Assembly: GCA_015488325.1 (NCBI GenBank)
Contig: WFOA01000008.1
Location: 1 to 33,573, forward strand
Origin: Acidimicrobiia bacterium
GTDB taxonomy: Bacteria; Actinomycetota; Acidimicrobiia; Spongiisociales; ZC4RG35
Length of the DNA stretch: 33,573 nucleotides
Direction of reading: 5' to 3'
Positions 1 to 5,772 of this stretch are shown here, piece after piece. A model generated the notes under the pieces. The model ran no database searches. It saw nothing but the letters and a program-made list of their open reading frames with translations, and was not told the DNA's origin. Each line of letters starts with the position of its first letter. Within the stretch, counting starts at the first letter, position 1. The position numbers and the translations under genes are program-made.

Positions 1-1
1 C

Positions 2-112
2 ATCGACGTCGACAAGCCGGTGGTCCGGGCCCGTTACGAATACACCGACGCCGGCCTGCCCACCCTCGCCTCGGTCGTGGACGGGTTCCTCACCGACCGG
101 GGCCTCCTCTGA
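2..112 (+). CDS. 3' end of an unidentified gene (partial)
   Basis: This is the last 36 codons and TGA stop of a gene that enters from the left edge. The visible C-terminus reads VVRARYEYTDAGLPTLASVV and ends in FLTDRGLL. It is acidic to neutral with a helical end and has the G+C-rich codon use of the rest of the window. I do not recognise the family from so short a piece. Its last 71 bases, including the stop, plus 18 bases of downstream sequence lie in an exact 89-bp direct repeat whose second copy is at 1262-1350. The 3' end of this gene therefore appears to be one boundary of an insertion or duplication. Confidence 0.7.
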   Translation: MDVDKPVVRARYEYTDAGLPTLASVVDGFLTDRGLL

Positions 113-130
113 GGGTCGGCCCTTCGGACG
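42..130 (+). repeat. Left copy of an 89-bp perfect direct repeat
   Basis: The sequence is identical base for base to 1262-1350 (offset 1,220 bp). It begins inside the tyrosine/threonine codons of the partial gene (ACACCGACGCCGGCC), runs through the stop codon at 110-112 and ends 18 bases past it (CCCTTCGGACG). Identity breaks sharply on both sides: T versus C at 41/1261 and A versus C at 131/1351. The sequence between the copies is lower in G+C than the surroundings. Confidence 0.97.
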
Positions 131-242
131 AGTCGAGACCGACCAGATCCTTCCAACCGGTTTGCCCGCGGAAGTCCTTGACGTGTGTGTGTGGCAGCCT
201 TCGGCGTCGGGTGGGCGACGACCTGAAGAGAAAGGGGAACCC

Positions 243-812
243 ATGAGAATGGGAATGGTGGCGGTGGTGGCCGCCCTCGTGATGGGCATGGCAGCCCCCG
301 CATGGGCCGATTCACCCGCAACTCCCGCCGGCGGACGTTCCGGACAAAGCGTCGAGACGGTCCTTTCCTCGGCGGGTACCCGTACCGAAGTGCCTTTCGC
401 AGGTCGGGGCAAGGGCGGATACACACAGACGCTCGTTCTCCGGGGGGTTCTGGACAGAGGGGACAACGTCCAAGCCGGGACGAGTTGCTGGTGGGCCAAG
501 CCGACGTGGAAGCTCTACGACGGGTTCGGCAAGCTGACCAGTAGGTCCTGGTACTACATCGAATGGTGCGGCTCCGGTGGAGTCGTGACCGACGTCCTCA
601 CCCTGACCTGCGGGGGAGCGGGAAGCTTTCTGTGGGAATACCGGGGATGCTCGGTGCGCCGGGGAGCGCTCGGATACTCGTCCGTGAGGGTTCTCGGGGA
701 CTGGACCTATCGGCTAGGTTGGGGCGGAGCCTACAAGTACCAGTACGTGGAGGTAGACGCCCGCGACTATTGGAACGGTGTCTATACGGGCACGTGGTAC
801 GGGACGACGTAG
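243..812 (+). CDS. Secreted aromatic-rich protein of unknown function
   Basis: A 189-residue protein. The start is the ATG preceded at good spacing by AAAGGGG. A typical Sec signal peptide follows: a short basic start (MRMG), a hydrophobic core and an AWA|DSP cleavage site near residue 24. The mature part has four cysteines (contexts SCWW, WCGS, LTCGG, RGCSV), enough for two disulfides. It is rich in Trp, Tyr and Gly, especially near the end (RDYWNGVYTGTWYG), which suggests a small extracellular beta-rich domain. Codon use includes AGA and many A/T-ending codons, unlike neighbours outside the repeats. The membrane protein gene starts 9 bases downstream, so the two are probably co-expressed. 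Family not recognised. A secreted effector or bacteriocin-like protein with a membrane partner is one speculative reading. Confidence 0.75.
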   Translation: MRMGMVAVVAALVMGMAAPAWADSPATPAGGRSGQSVETVLSSAGTRTEVPFAGRGKGGYTQTLVLRGVLDRGDNVQAGTSCWWAKPTWKLYDGFGKLTSRSWYYIEWCGSGGVVTDVLTLTCGGAGSFLWEYRGCSVRRGALGYSSVRVLGDWTYRLGWGGAYKYQYVEVDARDYWNGVYTGTWYGTT

Positions 813-821
813 GGGGTACAC

Positions 822-1067
822 ATGATCGAGGTAGAGCGAAGGGAACCGGGGGGCCGTTCGGCCGAAGCAGTCAAGGCCATCGTTGCGTATCTTCCGTTCT
901 TGGTTGCACCGGTCATGCCGTGGATCCTCCTATCGGTGGTGACCCTCGTCATGGGATGGGTGATCATGTGGAATGTCCGTCGGGATGGTGCGGTTGTGAC
1001 TGCTGCACTCGCGACCGTTGGTTCGTTCTTGCTGTTCTCCCTGTTTCGCTTCCAATTGACCACTTAG
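822..1067 (+). CDS. Small membrane protein with two predicted helices
   Basis: An 81-residue protein whose ATG is preceded by AGGGGGT at correct spacing. The first 15 residues are charged (IEVERREPGGR). Two hydrophobic stretches follow, about residues 18-49 (possibly one long or two short helices around a Pro: VAPVMPWILLSVVTLVMGWVI) and 57-77. A basic loop (NVRRDG) between them suggests a cytoplasmic connection. It lies immediately downstream of the secreted-protein gene and shares its low G+C. No family is recognised. Candidate roles are an immunity or anchoring partner for the secreted protein, but this rests only on adjacency and topology. Confidence 0.65.
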   Translation: MIEVERREPGGRSAEAVKAIVAYLPFLVAPVMPWILLSVVTLVMGWVIMWNVRRDGAVVTAALATVGSFLLFSLFRFQLTT

Positions 1068-1260
1068 CGTCTTCAACGAACACCACCGGACGGCTCCGGG
1101 CCGTCGCGTGGGCGGCATCGGACCTGTGAGGTTCTTCTACCACCAAGCTGGGGCGCGACCCAGTGAGCCCAGGTGTCCCCAACACCCGTGCGTCCCCACC
1201 TTCGGCTCCGGGTAGCGGGAAGAGCCGCCGGGAGCGAACACGCAGTTGCGGATTCCGAAG

Positions 1261-1332
1261 CACACCGACGCCGGCCTGCCCACCCTCGCCTCGGTCGTGG
1301 ACGGGTTCCTCACCGACCGGGGCCTCCTCTGA
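1261..1332 (+). pseudogene. Orphan 3' tail of the left-edge gene
   Basis: These 23 codons plus TGA repeat the C-terminal end of the partial gene at 2-112 (TDAGLPTLASVVDGF onward). They are not preceded by the rest of that gene: the upstream sequence is insert DNA. It is a duplicated gene tail with no start of its own and is best read as the scar of the event that made the 89-bp repeat. Confidence 0.75.
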
Positions 1333-1350
1333 GGGTCGGCCCTTCGGACG
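1262..1350 (+). repeat. Right copy of the 89-bp perfect direct repeat
   Basis: Exact copy of 42-130, in the same orientation. After it the sequence diverges completely (CTACGGGCC here, AGTCGAGACC after the left copy). If the insert were removed by recombination between the copies, the left-edge gene would keep an intact 3' end and be followed directly by the gene at 1454. Confidence 0.97.
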
Positions 1351-1453
1351 CTACGGGCCGCCGACGTCGGCGAAGGCGCTTTACGAAAGCGGACGGGACC
1401 GGTGCCGACCGGAGATCCGACGTTGCCCCGACGTCGCCGCCTGGAGGTCGACG

Positions 1454-2227
1454 GTGACCACGAGCCTTCTCGATCGACTCACCGCCGGGGATCGGGAGGT
1501 CCTCGGGAGGATTCTGGGCGAGGGCGCGGGCTGGGAGGACTTCGAGAAGGAGGTCACCGGCCATCCGTGGCGGCTGATGGACCTCCTCGCCGACCCGGCG
1601 CTGCTCGACGCGGTGCTCGACCCCCGGCTGGGGCCGGGTTCGGCGGTGTCGCCGACGCTGCTGTTCGCCGTCTTCGTCTGCCACGCCGCCGTCGAGCTCC
1701 GTTCGGCCGGCCACGTGGCGGAATGGGCGGGCCCCCACGCCCGGGTGCCCGTCTTCGACGTCGAAGAGGTCCGAGAGTTCCTGGAGGCCCCCGGCCGGGT
1801 GCTGTTCCTCGTCGAACTGCTGGCCTCGTTCGCCGGGACGGCACCGGGTCGGGGGATCGACGACCTGGTGACGTTGGCGGAGATGTCCGACGACTCGCCG
1901 GGCTGGTACCGGCGCCTCGCCGACCTGGCGTTGTTCCTCGCCGGGGTCTTCCCCGACCGCACGCTGCTGCACCCCTACTCGCCCACCGAGGCGGAGAAGC
2001 TGGGCCGGTCGGCGGGGATGTCGGCCGGTGAGATCCTCGCCACCTTGGCCGACACGCCAGGGGGAACCATCTCGGCGGTGGAGACACTGGGGTGCCGCTG
2101 GTATGCGAAGGCCGCCGCCGACCAGGAATCACCGGCGGTGGTCGCCGACCTGGCCGCCCGGTTCCGTCCGGCACGCCGGATCCTCACCTACGTCTCCGAC
2201 CGTCACCTCTACCGGAGAGCGGCCTGA
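1454..2227 (+). CDS. Hypothetical mostly helical protein
   Basis: A 257-residue protein starting at GTG, chosen because GGAGG lies 6 bases upstream and because the sequence in front of it reads as repeat or non-coding DNA. It begins TTSLLDRLTAGDREVLGRIL and appears to be all alpha-helical, with Leu/Ala/Glu-rich segments and no signal peptide. A moderately hydrophobic stretch at about residues 68-80 (PTLLFAVFVCHAA) is too short for a confident membrane helix. The C-terminus is basic (FRPARRILTYVSDRHLYRR). No catalytic motif is evident and I do not recognise the family. It has normal host composition and converges with the metallo-hydrolase gene, with 30 bases between the stops. Confidence 0.75.
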   Translation: MTTSLLDRLTAGDREVLGRILGEGAGWEDFEKEVTGHPWRLMDLLADPALLDAVLDPRLGPGSAVSPTLLFAVFVCHAAVELRSAGHVAEWAGPHARVPVFDVEEVREFLEAPGRVLFLVELLASFAGTAPGRGIDDLVTLAEMSDDSPGWYRRLADLALFLAGVFPDRTLLHPYSPTEAEKLGRSAGMSAGEILATLADTPGGTISAVETLGCRWYAKAAADQESPAVVADLAARFRPARRILTYVSDRHLYRRAA

Positions 2228-2257
2228 ACGGTGCGGCGGGGGCGTCCGTCGCCCAGT

Positions 2258-3046
2258 TCACACCCGCATGCCGTCGTAGGCGACCGTCCACCCGGCCGCC
2301 GCCACCTCGGCGGCCTGCGGCGAGCCGGGATCGCACAACGGGTTGGTGTGATTGAGGTGGGTGAGGACGACCCGTGTGTCGAGGTCACCGAACCGTTCGA
2401 GGGTGTCGGGGACGAACGGGTGGGGGATCTCGCTCAGGTCCCTCCCCGGGATCTCATCCGGTGACCAGAAGGTGGCGTCGAGGAACGCCACGGCGTGGGC
2501 GCCGACCACCTCCCGGGCGAGGGGCCATTGCTCCCACGAGTCGATGTCGGGCAGGTACAGGATCTCGCCTCCCACCGAGACGGCGACGGTGTCGGTGTGT
2601 TCGGCCCGGTGTGGCACCGTCAGGAGCCGAACCGTCGTGCCCCATCCTTCGTGTTCGAAACCCACCCGCAGCTCCACGTGGCCTGCGACGACGAGGCTGC
2701 GCCAGGGTTCGTGGGATCGGAGGAACGCCGCCATCGACGGGGTGACCAGCAGCGGCACCCCGGCGGCGTTGGCGGCTTCCTTCCCGAAGTGGACCAGCCC
2801 CGTGTAGTGACCGATGTGGCCGTGGGTGAGGACGACGGCGTCGGGCATCCCCGACCGGTCCGCCCACTGGCTCCTCAGGTCGGGCGAGGCGTCGAGGAGG
2901 AGACGCGCATTCGGGGTCTCCACCACGAGCGACGACGCGGTCCGGGCCGGGAGGTCTCCCCGTCTCACCGCCTCGTCGATCGGATGGGCCGAGCCGGACT
3001 GGGGGAGACCCCCGTCCTGGGCCGATCCGAGCACCGTGACCCGCAT
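2258..3046 (-). CDS. PqqB-like metallo-beta-lactamase-fold hydrolase
   Basis: A 262-residue protein. The opening MRVTVLGSAQDGGLPQ is the hallmark of the PqqB branch of the metallo-beta-lactamase fold. The metal motif is THGHIGH at 74-80, that is HxHxGH with Gly where most family members have the second-metal Asp. Further candidate ligands are the His residues of PHRAEH, the Asp of LPDID and the His of THLNH near the C-terminus. PqqB acts in pyrroloquinoline quinone biosynthesis, but no pqqA, C, D or E is nearby, so a stand-alone hydrolase of unknown substrate is more likely. It starts 3 bases after the stop of the dienoyl-CoA isomerase gene and is probably co-transcribed with it. Confidence 0.85.
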   Translation of the reverse strand: MRVTVLGSAQDGGLPQSGSAHPIDEAVRRGDLPARTASSLVVETPNARLLLDASPDLRSQWADRSGMPDAVVLTHGHIGHYTGLVHFGKEAANAAGVPLLVTPSMAAFLRSHEPWRSLVVAGHVELRVGFEHEGWGTTVRLLTVPHRAEHTDTVAVSVGGEILYLPDIDSWEQWPLAREVVGAHAVAFLDATFWSPDEIPGRDLSEIPHPFVPDTLERFGDLDTRVVLTHLNHTNPLCDPGSPQAAEVAAAGWTVAYDGMRV

Positions 3047-3049
3047 CGG

Positions 3050-3853
3050 TCAGGTTCCGGTGAACCGGGGAGGACGTTTCTCGAGGAACGCCGCCATCGC
3101 CTCGCCCAGGTCGTTGGTGTGGATCATCGCCGCGTTCCACAGGGCGACGTAGTCGAGGGCTTCGTCGACGGTGAGGTCGGCACCTGCACGGAGGACTCGT
3201 TTGATCCCCTGGACGACGATGGGGGAGTTGGCGGAGATCTCGGCGGCGAGTTCGGCCGCGGCCGTGTACAGGGCGTCGCGGTCCGCATGGACGTGGTCGA
3301 CGAGACCGAACCGCTCGGCGGTGGCGGCGTCGATGTCCCGCCCGGTGAAGGCGAGTTCGGCGACACGGCCCGGGCCGACGATACGTGGGAGCCTCTGGAG
3401 CGTCCCCACGTCGGCGACCAGACCCATGCGGGTCTCTCGGATGGAGAAGACGGCGTCGGCGGAGGCGAGGCGGATGTCGCAGGCGGTGATCAGGTCGATC
3501 CCGGCTCCCAGGCAGTATCCGTGGACGGCGGCGATCACCGGTTTGGGGCATTCGGCGAAGGCACCGAAGGAACGTTGGAGCTGCCTGATCGTCTCGTACA
3601 CCTGAAGGTTGCGGGCCCCTTCGGACGGGGCGTCGGGAGCGAGCCCGGCGAGCATCTGGAGGTCGATCCCGACGGTGAAGGCCGGGCCGTTCCCGGCGAC
3701 GACGACGACCCGGACGTCGTCGTTCCCGGCGAGGTCGGCGACGGCTCGGGGGAGATCCTCCCACATGTCGGCGGAGAGGGCGTTGAGTTTGTCGGGCCGG
3801 TTCAGGCGGATCCAGCCGGTGTGGTCGATGACGTCGACGTCGATGCGGGTCAT
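3050..3853 (-). CDS. Delta(3,5)-delta(2,4)-dienoyl-CoA isomerase-like (crotonase family)
   Basis: A 267-residue crotonase-fold enzyme. The start is the ATG preceded by AGAGGAG; longer in-frame upstream sequence is not family-like. The segment ADVGTLQRLPRIVG (about 147-160) and the later LDYVALWNAAMIHTNDL closely match the mammalian peroxisomal/mitochondrial ECH1 enzyme. The acidic pair used by ECH1 (Glu and Asp eight residues apart) is present as E140 and D148. Oxyanion-hole regions are FTVGIDL (59-65) and HGYCLGAGID (111-120). ECH1 moves double bonds in 3,5-dienoyl-CoAs formed while degrading unsaturated fatty acids with odd-numbered double bonds. A plain enoyl-CoA hydratase is the alternative, but the ADVGTLQRLP block argues for isomerase. 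Confidence 0.88.
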   Translation of the reverse strand: MTRIDVDVIDHTGWIRLNRPDKLNALSADMWEDLPRAVADLAGNDDVRVVVVAGNGPAFTVGIDLQMLAGLAPDAPSEGARNLQVYETIRQLQRSFGAFAECPKPVIAAVHGYCLGAGIDLITACDIRLASADAVFSIRETRMGLVADVGTLQRLPRIVGPGRVAELAFTGRDIDAATAERFGLVDHVHADRDALYTAAAELAAEISANSPIVVQGIKRVLRAGADLTVDEALDYVALWNAAMIHTNDLGEAMAAFLEKRPPRFTGT

Positions 3854-3877
3854 GGCTCCTCTGACGATGGGCGGCCC

Positions 3878-3883
3878 AGCATA
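3878..3883 (-). promoter_or_regulatory. -10 box for the isomerase gene
   Basis: TATGCT on the minus strand lies 24 bases upstream of the isomerase ATG, leaving a short leader with its AGAGGAG ribosome binding site. No convincing -35 is seen. It diverges from the hsp20 promoter. Confidence 0.5.
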
Positions 3884-3911
3884 CGAGCTTCGCCACCCAC
3901 CAGAAGGGGTC

Positions 3912-3940
3912 TTGACAGGGGAATAAAACTTGAGCATATT
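3912..3940 (+). promoter_or_regulatory. Strong sigma70-type promoter of hsp20
   Basis: TTGACA (3912-3917), a 17-base spacer and CATATT (3935-3940) form a near-consensus housekeeping promoter in an A/T-rich island within very G+C-rich DNA. This is the best canonical -35/-10 pair I found in the window. Confidence 0.75.
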
Positions 3941-3956
3941 GGACTTAGATCTAGGT
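3929..3956. promoter_or_regulatory. Possible heat-shock operator overlapping the -10
   Basis: CTTGAGC (3929-3935) matches six of seven bases of the left arm of the HspR element HAIR (CTTGAGT-N7-ACTCAAG), but the right arm is poor (ACTTAGA, 4 of 7). Immediately after, ACTTAGATCTAGGT (3943-3956) is a 14-base palindrome with one mismatched pair. Either could bind a repressor at the -10/+1 region. Neither is a proven site. Confidence 0.35.
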
Positions 3957-4014
3957 GAAGGCACGGAGGGGCGTACGACCGTGCCTGAACACCAACGAGA
4001 AGGGAGGGATGCGT

Positions 4015-4464
4015 ATGGCGCTGCCTGTCCTGCGTACGGATCGCGAACTTGCTCGTTGGGACCCCTGGGCCGACTTCGAGCGGCTCATGCGGCAGATGGA
4101 CCAGATGATGTTCGGGTCCCTGATGCCGATCGCCGAGCGGCTCGACACCTTCACGCCGCTGGCGGACATCGAAGAGACCGACGATGAGTTCATCGTCGAG
4201 CTCGAACTGCCCGGCGTGAAGAAGGAGGACATCGACGTCGAGCTGTCGGGCCGGACGCTGACGGTCACCGGTGAGCGGAAGGAGAAGGAGCGCACCGGCA
4301 TCCTCCGTCGCAAGCATCGTGTGACCGGTCGCTTCTTCTTCGAGGTGACCTTGCCGGCCGAGGTCGACGACTCCGGTGTCGAAGCCAGGCTCGAGAACGG
4401 GGTCCTGACCCTGCGGGTCCCGAAGACGGCTGCCGCCAGGCGTCGTCACATCGAGATCCGCTGA
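4015..4464 (+). CDS. Small heat-shock protein, Hsp20/alpha-crystallin family
   Basis: A 149-residue ATP-independent chaperone of the cytoplasm that holds unfolding proteins. The N-terminal arm (1-47) contains the ARWDPWADFERLMRQMDQM type of sequence common in actinobacterial Hsp20 proteins. The alpha-crystallin domain covers about 48-137, with the signature LENGVLTLRVPK at 126-137, and the tail ends in RRRHIEIR with an I-x-I-like element (IEI). The ATG at 4015 was chosen over the one at 4009 because GGGAGGG ends at 4008, which leaves a usable spacing only for the later codon. The gene is monocistronic, with its own strong promoter and terminator. Confidence 0.95.
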   Translation: MALPVLRTDRELARWDPWADFERLMRQMDQMMFGSLMPIAERLDTFTPLADIEETDDEFIVELELPGVKKEDIDVELSGRTLTVTGERKEKERTGILRRKHRVTGRFFFEVTLPAEVDDSGVEARLENGVLTLRVPKTAAARRRHIEIR

Positions 4465-4486
4465 GACGGAACCCCCTCCGTCGGAC

Positions 4487-4514
4487 ACGGGACGCCTTCG
4501 GGCGTCCCGTTCTT
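4487..4514 (+). terminator. Intrinsic terminator of hsp20
   Basis: A perfect 10-bp stem (ACGGGACGCC/GGCGTCCCGT) closed by a UUCG tetraloop is followed by TCTTC. It lies 22 bases after the hsp20 stop. UUCG-capped stems are exceptionally stable. Confidence 0.85.
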
Positions 4515-4554
4515 CGCGTCTGCGAACCCCCGGCGTCGCCGGAACGGCGGACGC

Positions 4555-4560
4555 TACCCT
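4555..4560 (+). promoter_or_regulatory. -10 box TACCCT for the MetE-like gene
   Basis: TACCCT lies 33 bases before the GTG start, and a GGGAGGT ribosome binding site lies between. The same hexamer recurs before ybaB, dctP, dctQ and dgt. Confidence 0.5.
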
Positions 4561-4593
4561 CCGCCGGGTACAGGCCAACCCGGGAGGTCCAAG

Positions 4594-5694
4594 GTGGCTC
4601 CACCGTTTCGTGCCGAACACGTCGGAAGCCTGCTTCGACCTCGCCGCCTGAAGGATGTGGGGCGTGCCTTCACCGCCGGGGAGGCGACCCGCGACGAATA
4701 CGAACAGGTCCTCGACGAAGAGATCGCCCGGGTCGTCCGGCTACAGGAGGAGGTGGGTCTGCCGGTCGTCACCGACGGCGAGTTCGGCCGGTCGTCCTGG
4801 TTCGGGTTCTTCTTCGAACGGCTCGAAGGTTTCTCCCTCCAGCCGTCCCTGTTCGCGTTCCGAGACCACGAAGGCCGCAGCTACGAATGGATGACCGCGT
4901 ACACGGCCGGCAGGATCGTCCGGCCCGCTCCGATCGCCGTCGACGAATACCGGCGGGTGCGCAGCCTCACCGACCGGGCCGTGAAGGCGAACCTGCCCGC
5001 CCCCAGCGCCCTCCACTTCTTCCGGGGTGACGGATGCCGCGACCCCCGTGTCTACCCGGACATCGACGAATGGTGGGACGACGTCGTCGCCGTCTACCAG
5101 GCCGAGATCGCCGACCTCGCCGAAGCGGGCTGCACCTACCTGCAGCTCGACGAAGTGCCCCTCGCCATGCTGTGCGACGCGGGGATCGCCCGCCAGCTCC
5201 GGGAACAGCAGGTGAATCCCGAGGCGCTCATCGACCGTTACGTCGAGGTCACGAACCGGATCCTCGCCGCCCGTCCGGCGACGATGACGGTGGCGATGCA
5301 TCTGTGCCGCGGCAACTTTCGGTCCCGCTGGATGGCGTCGGGTGGGTACGAGCCGATCGCCGAGCGGGTGTTCGGAGGGTTGGCGGTGGATGCGTTCTTC
5401 CTCGAATACGACACGGAACGGGCCGGGGATTTCTCACCGCTGCGCCACGTCGGAGCGGACAAGACGGTGGTGCTGGGCCTCGTCACCACCAAGTCGCCCA
5501 CGTTGGAACGCCCCGACGACCTCCTGGCACGCATCGACGAGGCCTCCGGGTTCGTCCCGCTGGAACGTCTCGGCCTGAGTCCCCAGTGTGGGTTCGCGTC
5601 GGTGGCCGGCGGCAACCCGCTCAGCGAAGACGACGAACGGCGGAAGCTGTCGCTGGTGGTGGAGACGGCGCGGCGGGCTTGGGGCGAGGTGTAA
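4594..5694 (+). CDS. MetE C-terminal-domain-like methyltransferase
   Basis: A 366-residue protein with the UROD/MetE TIM-barrel fold. GTG was chosen as start because CGGGAGGT lies 5 bases upstream. The opening FRAEHVGSLLRP and VTDGEFGRSSW (59-69) are typical of single-domain MetE-like proteins. The four zinc ligands of cobalamin-independent methionine synthase are all recognisable: H236 and C238 (HLCRGN), E271 (FFLEYD) and C332 (SPQCGF). It lacks the N-terminal folate-binding half of full-length MetE (about 750 residues), so the methyl donor is uncertain. Related orphan proteins use other methyl donors or have unknown roles. Cytosolic, monocistronic, with no methionine-pathway neighbours. Confidence 0.85.
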   Translation: MAPPFRAEHVGSLLRPRRLKDVGRAFTAGEATRDEYEQVLDEEIARVVRLQEEVGLPVVTDGEFGRSSWFGFFFERLEGFSLQPSLFAFRDHEGRSYEWMTAYTAGRIVRPAPIAVDEYRRVRSLTDRAVKANLPAPSALHFFRGDGCRDPRVYPDIDEWWDDVVAVYQAEIADLAEAGCTYLQLDEVPLAMLCDAGIARQLREQQVNPEALIDRYVEVTNRILAARPATMTVAMHLCRGNFRSRWMASGGYEPIAERVFGGLAVDAFFLEYDTERAGDFSPLRHVGADKTVVLGLVTTKSPTLERPDDLLARIDEASGFVPLERLGLSPQCGFASVAGGNPLSEDDERRKLSLVVETARRAWGEV

Positions 5695-5772
5695 CGGCCC
5701 GGCACCCGGACCGGCGGCCTCTTCGGAGCGCACCCGTGTTCGTCACCGCCGTGTTCCTGGTCGTCGATCCCC

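Larger units (their letters stand above)
131..1261. mobile_element. Putative insert bounded by direct repeats
   Basis: About 1.13 kb lies between the two 89-bp repeats. Hand counts give 138 G+C in the 240 bases from 841 to 1080 (about 58%), against 89 of 120 (about 74%) at 1561-1680. The segment therefore has a base composition unlike the host genes on its right. It encodes a secreted protein (243-812) and a two-helix membrane protein (822-1067), and no integrase or transposase. Regeneration of the 3' end of a coding gene by a repeat is how many site-specific elements integrate, so a non-autonomous or decayed element is plausible. A local duplication, or a false join by an assembler at an 89-bp shared word, would look the same. 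Confidence 0.5.
1068..1453. other. Gene-free stretch containing a hairpin and the right repeat
   Basis: No convincing gene is visible in these 386 bases. The left part belongs to the lower-G+C insert and holds a 6-bp perfect hairpin at 1089-1105 (GACGGC/GCCGTC) without a T run, a possible weak terminator for the two small genes. The right repeat (1262-1350) carries the orphan end of the interrupted gene. After it, 1351-1453 returns to high G+C and ends in the ribosome binding site (GGAGG at 1443-1447) of the next gene. Confidence 0.6.

Noticed and set aside
131-1261. An IS element with transposase
   Set aside because: No transposase-like ORF and no terminal inverted repeats; the flanking repeats are direct and 89 bp long, far beyond a target-site duplication.
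2258-3046. A pyrroloquinoline quinone gene cluster
   Set aside because: Only the PqqB-like gene is present; no pqqA, C, D or E neighbours, and the metal motif differs from usual PqqB.
3929-3949. A full HspR HAIR element
   Set aside because: The right arm matches only four of seven bases, so only a partial site is reported.
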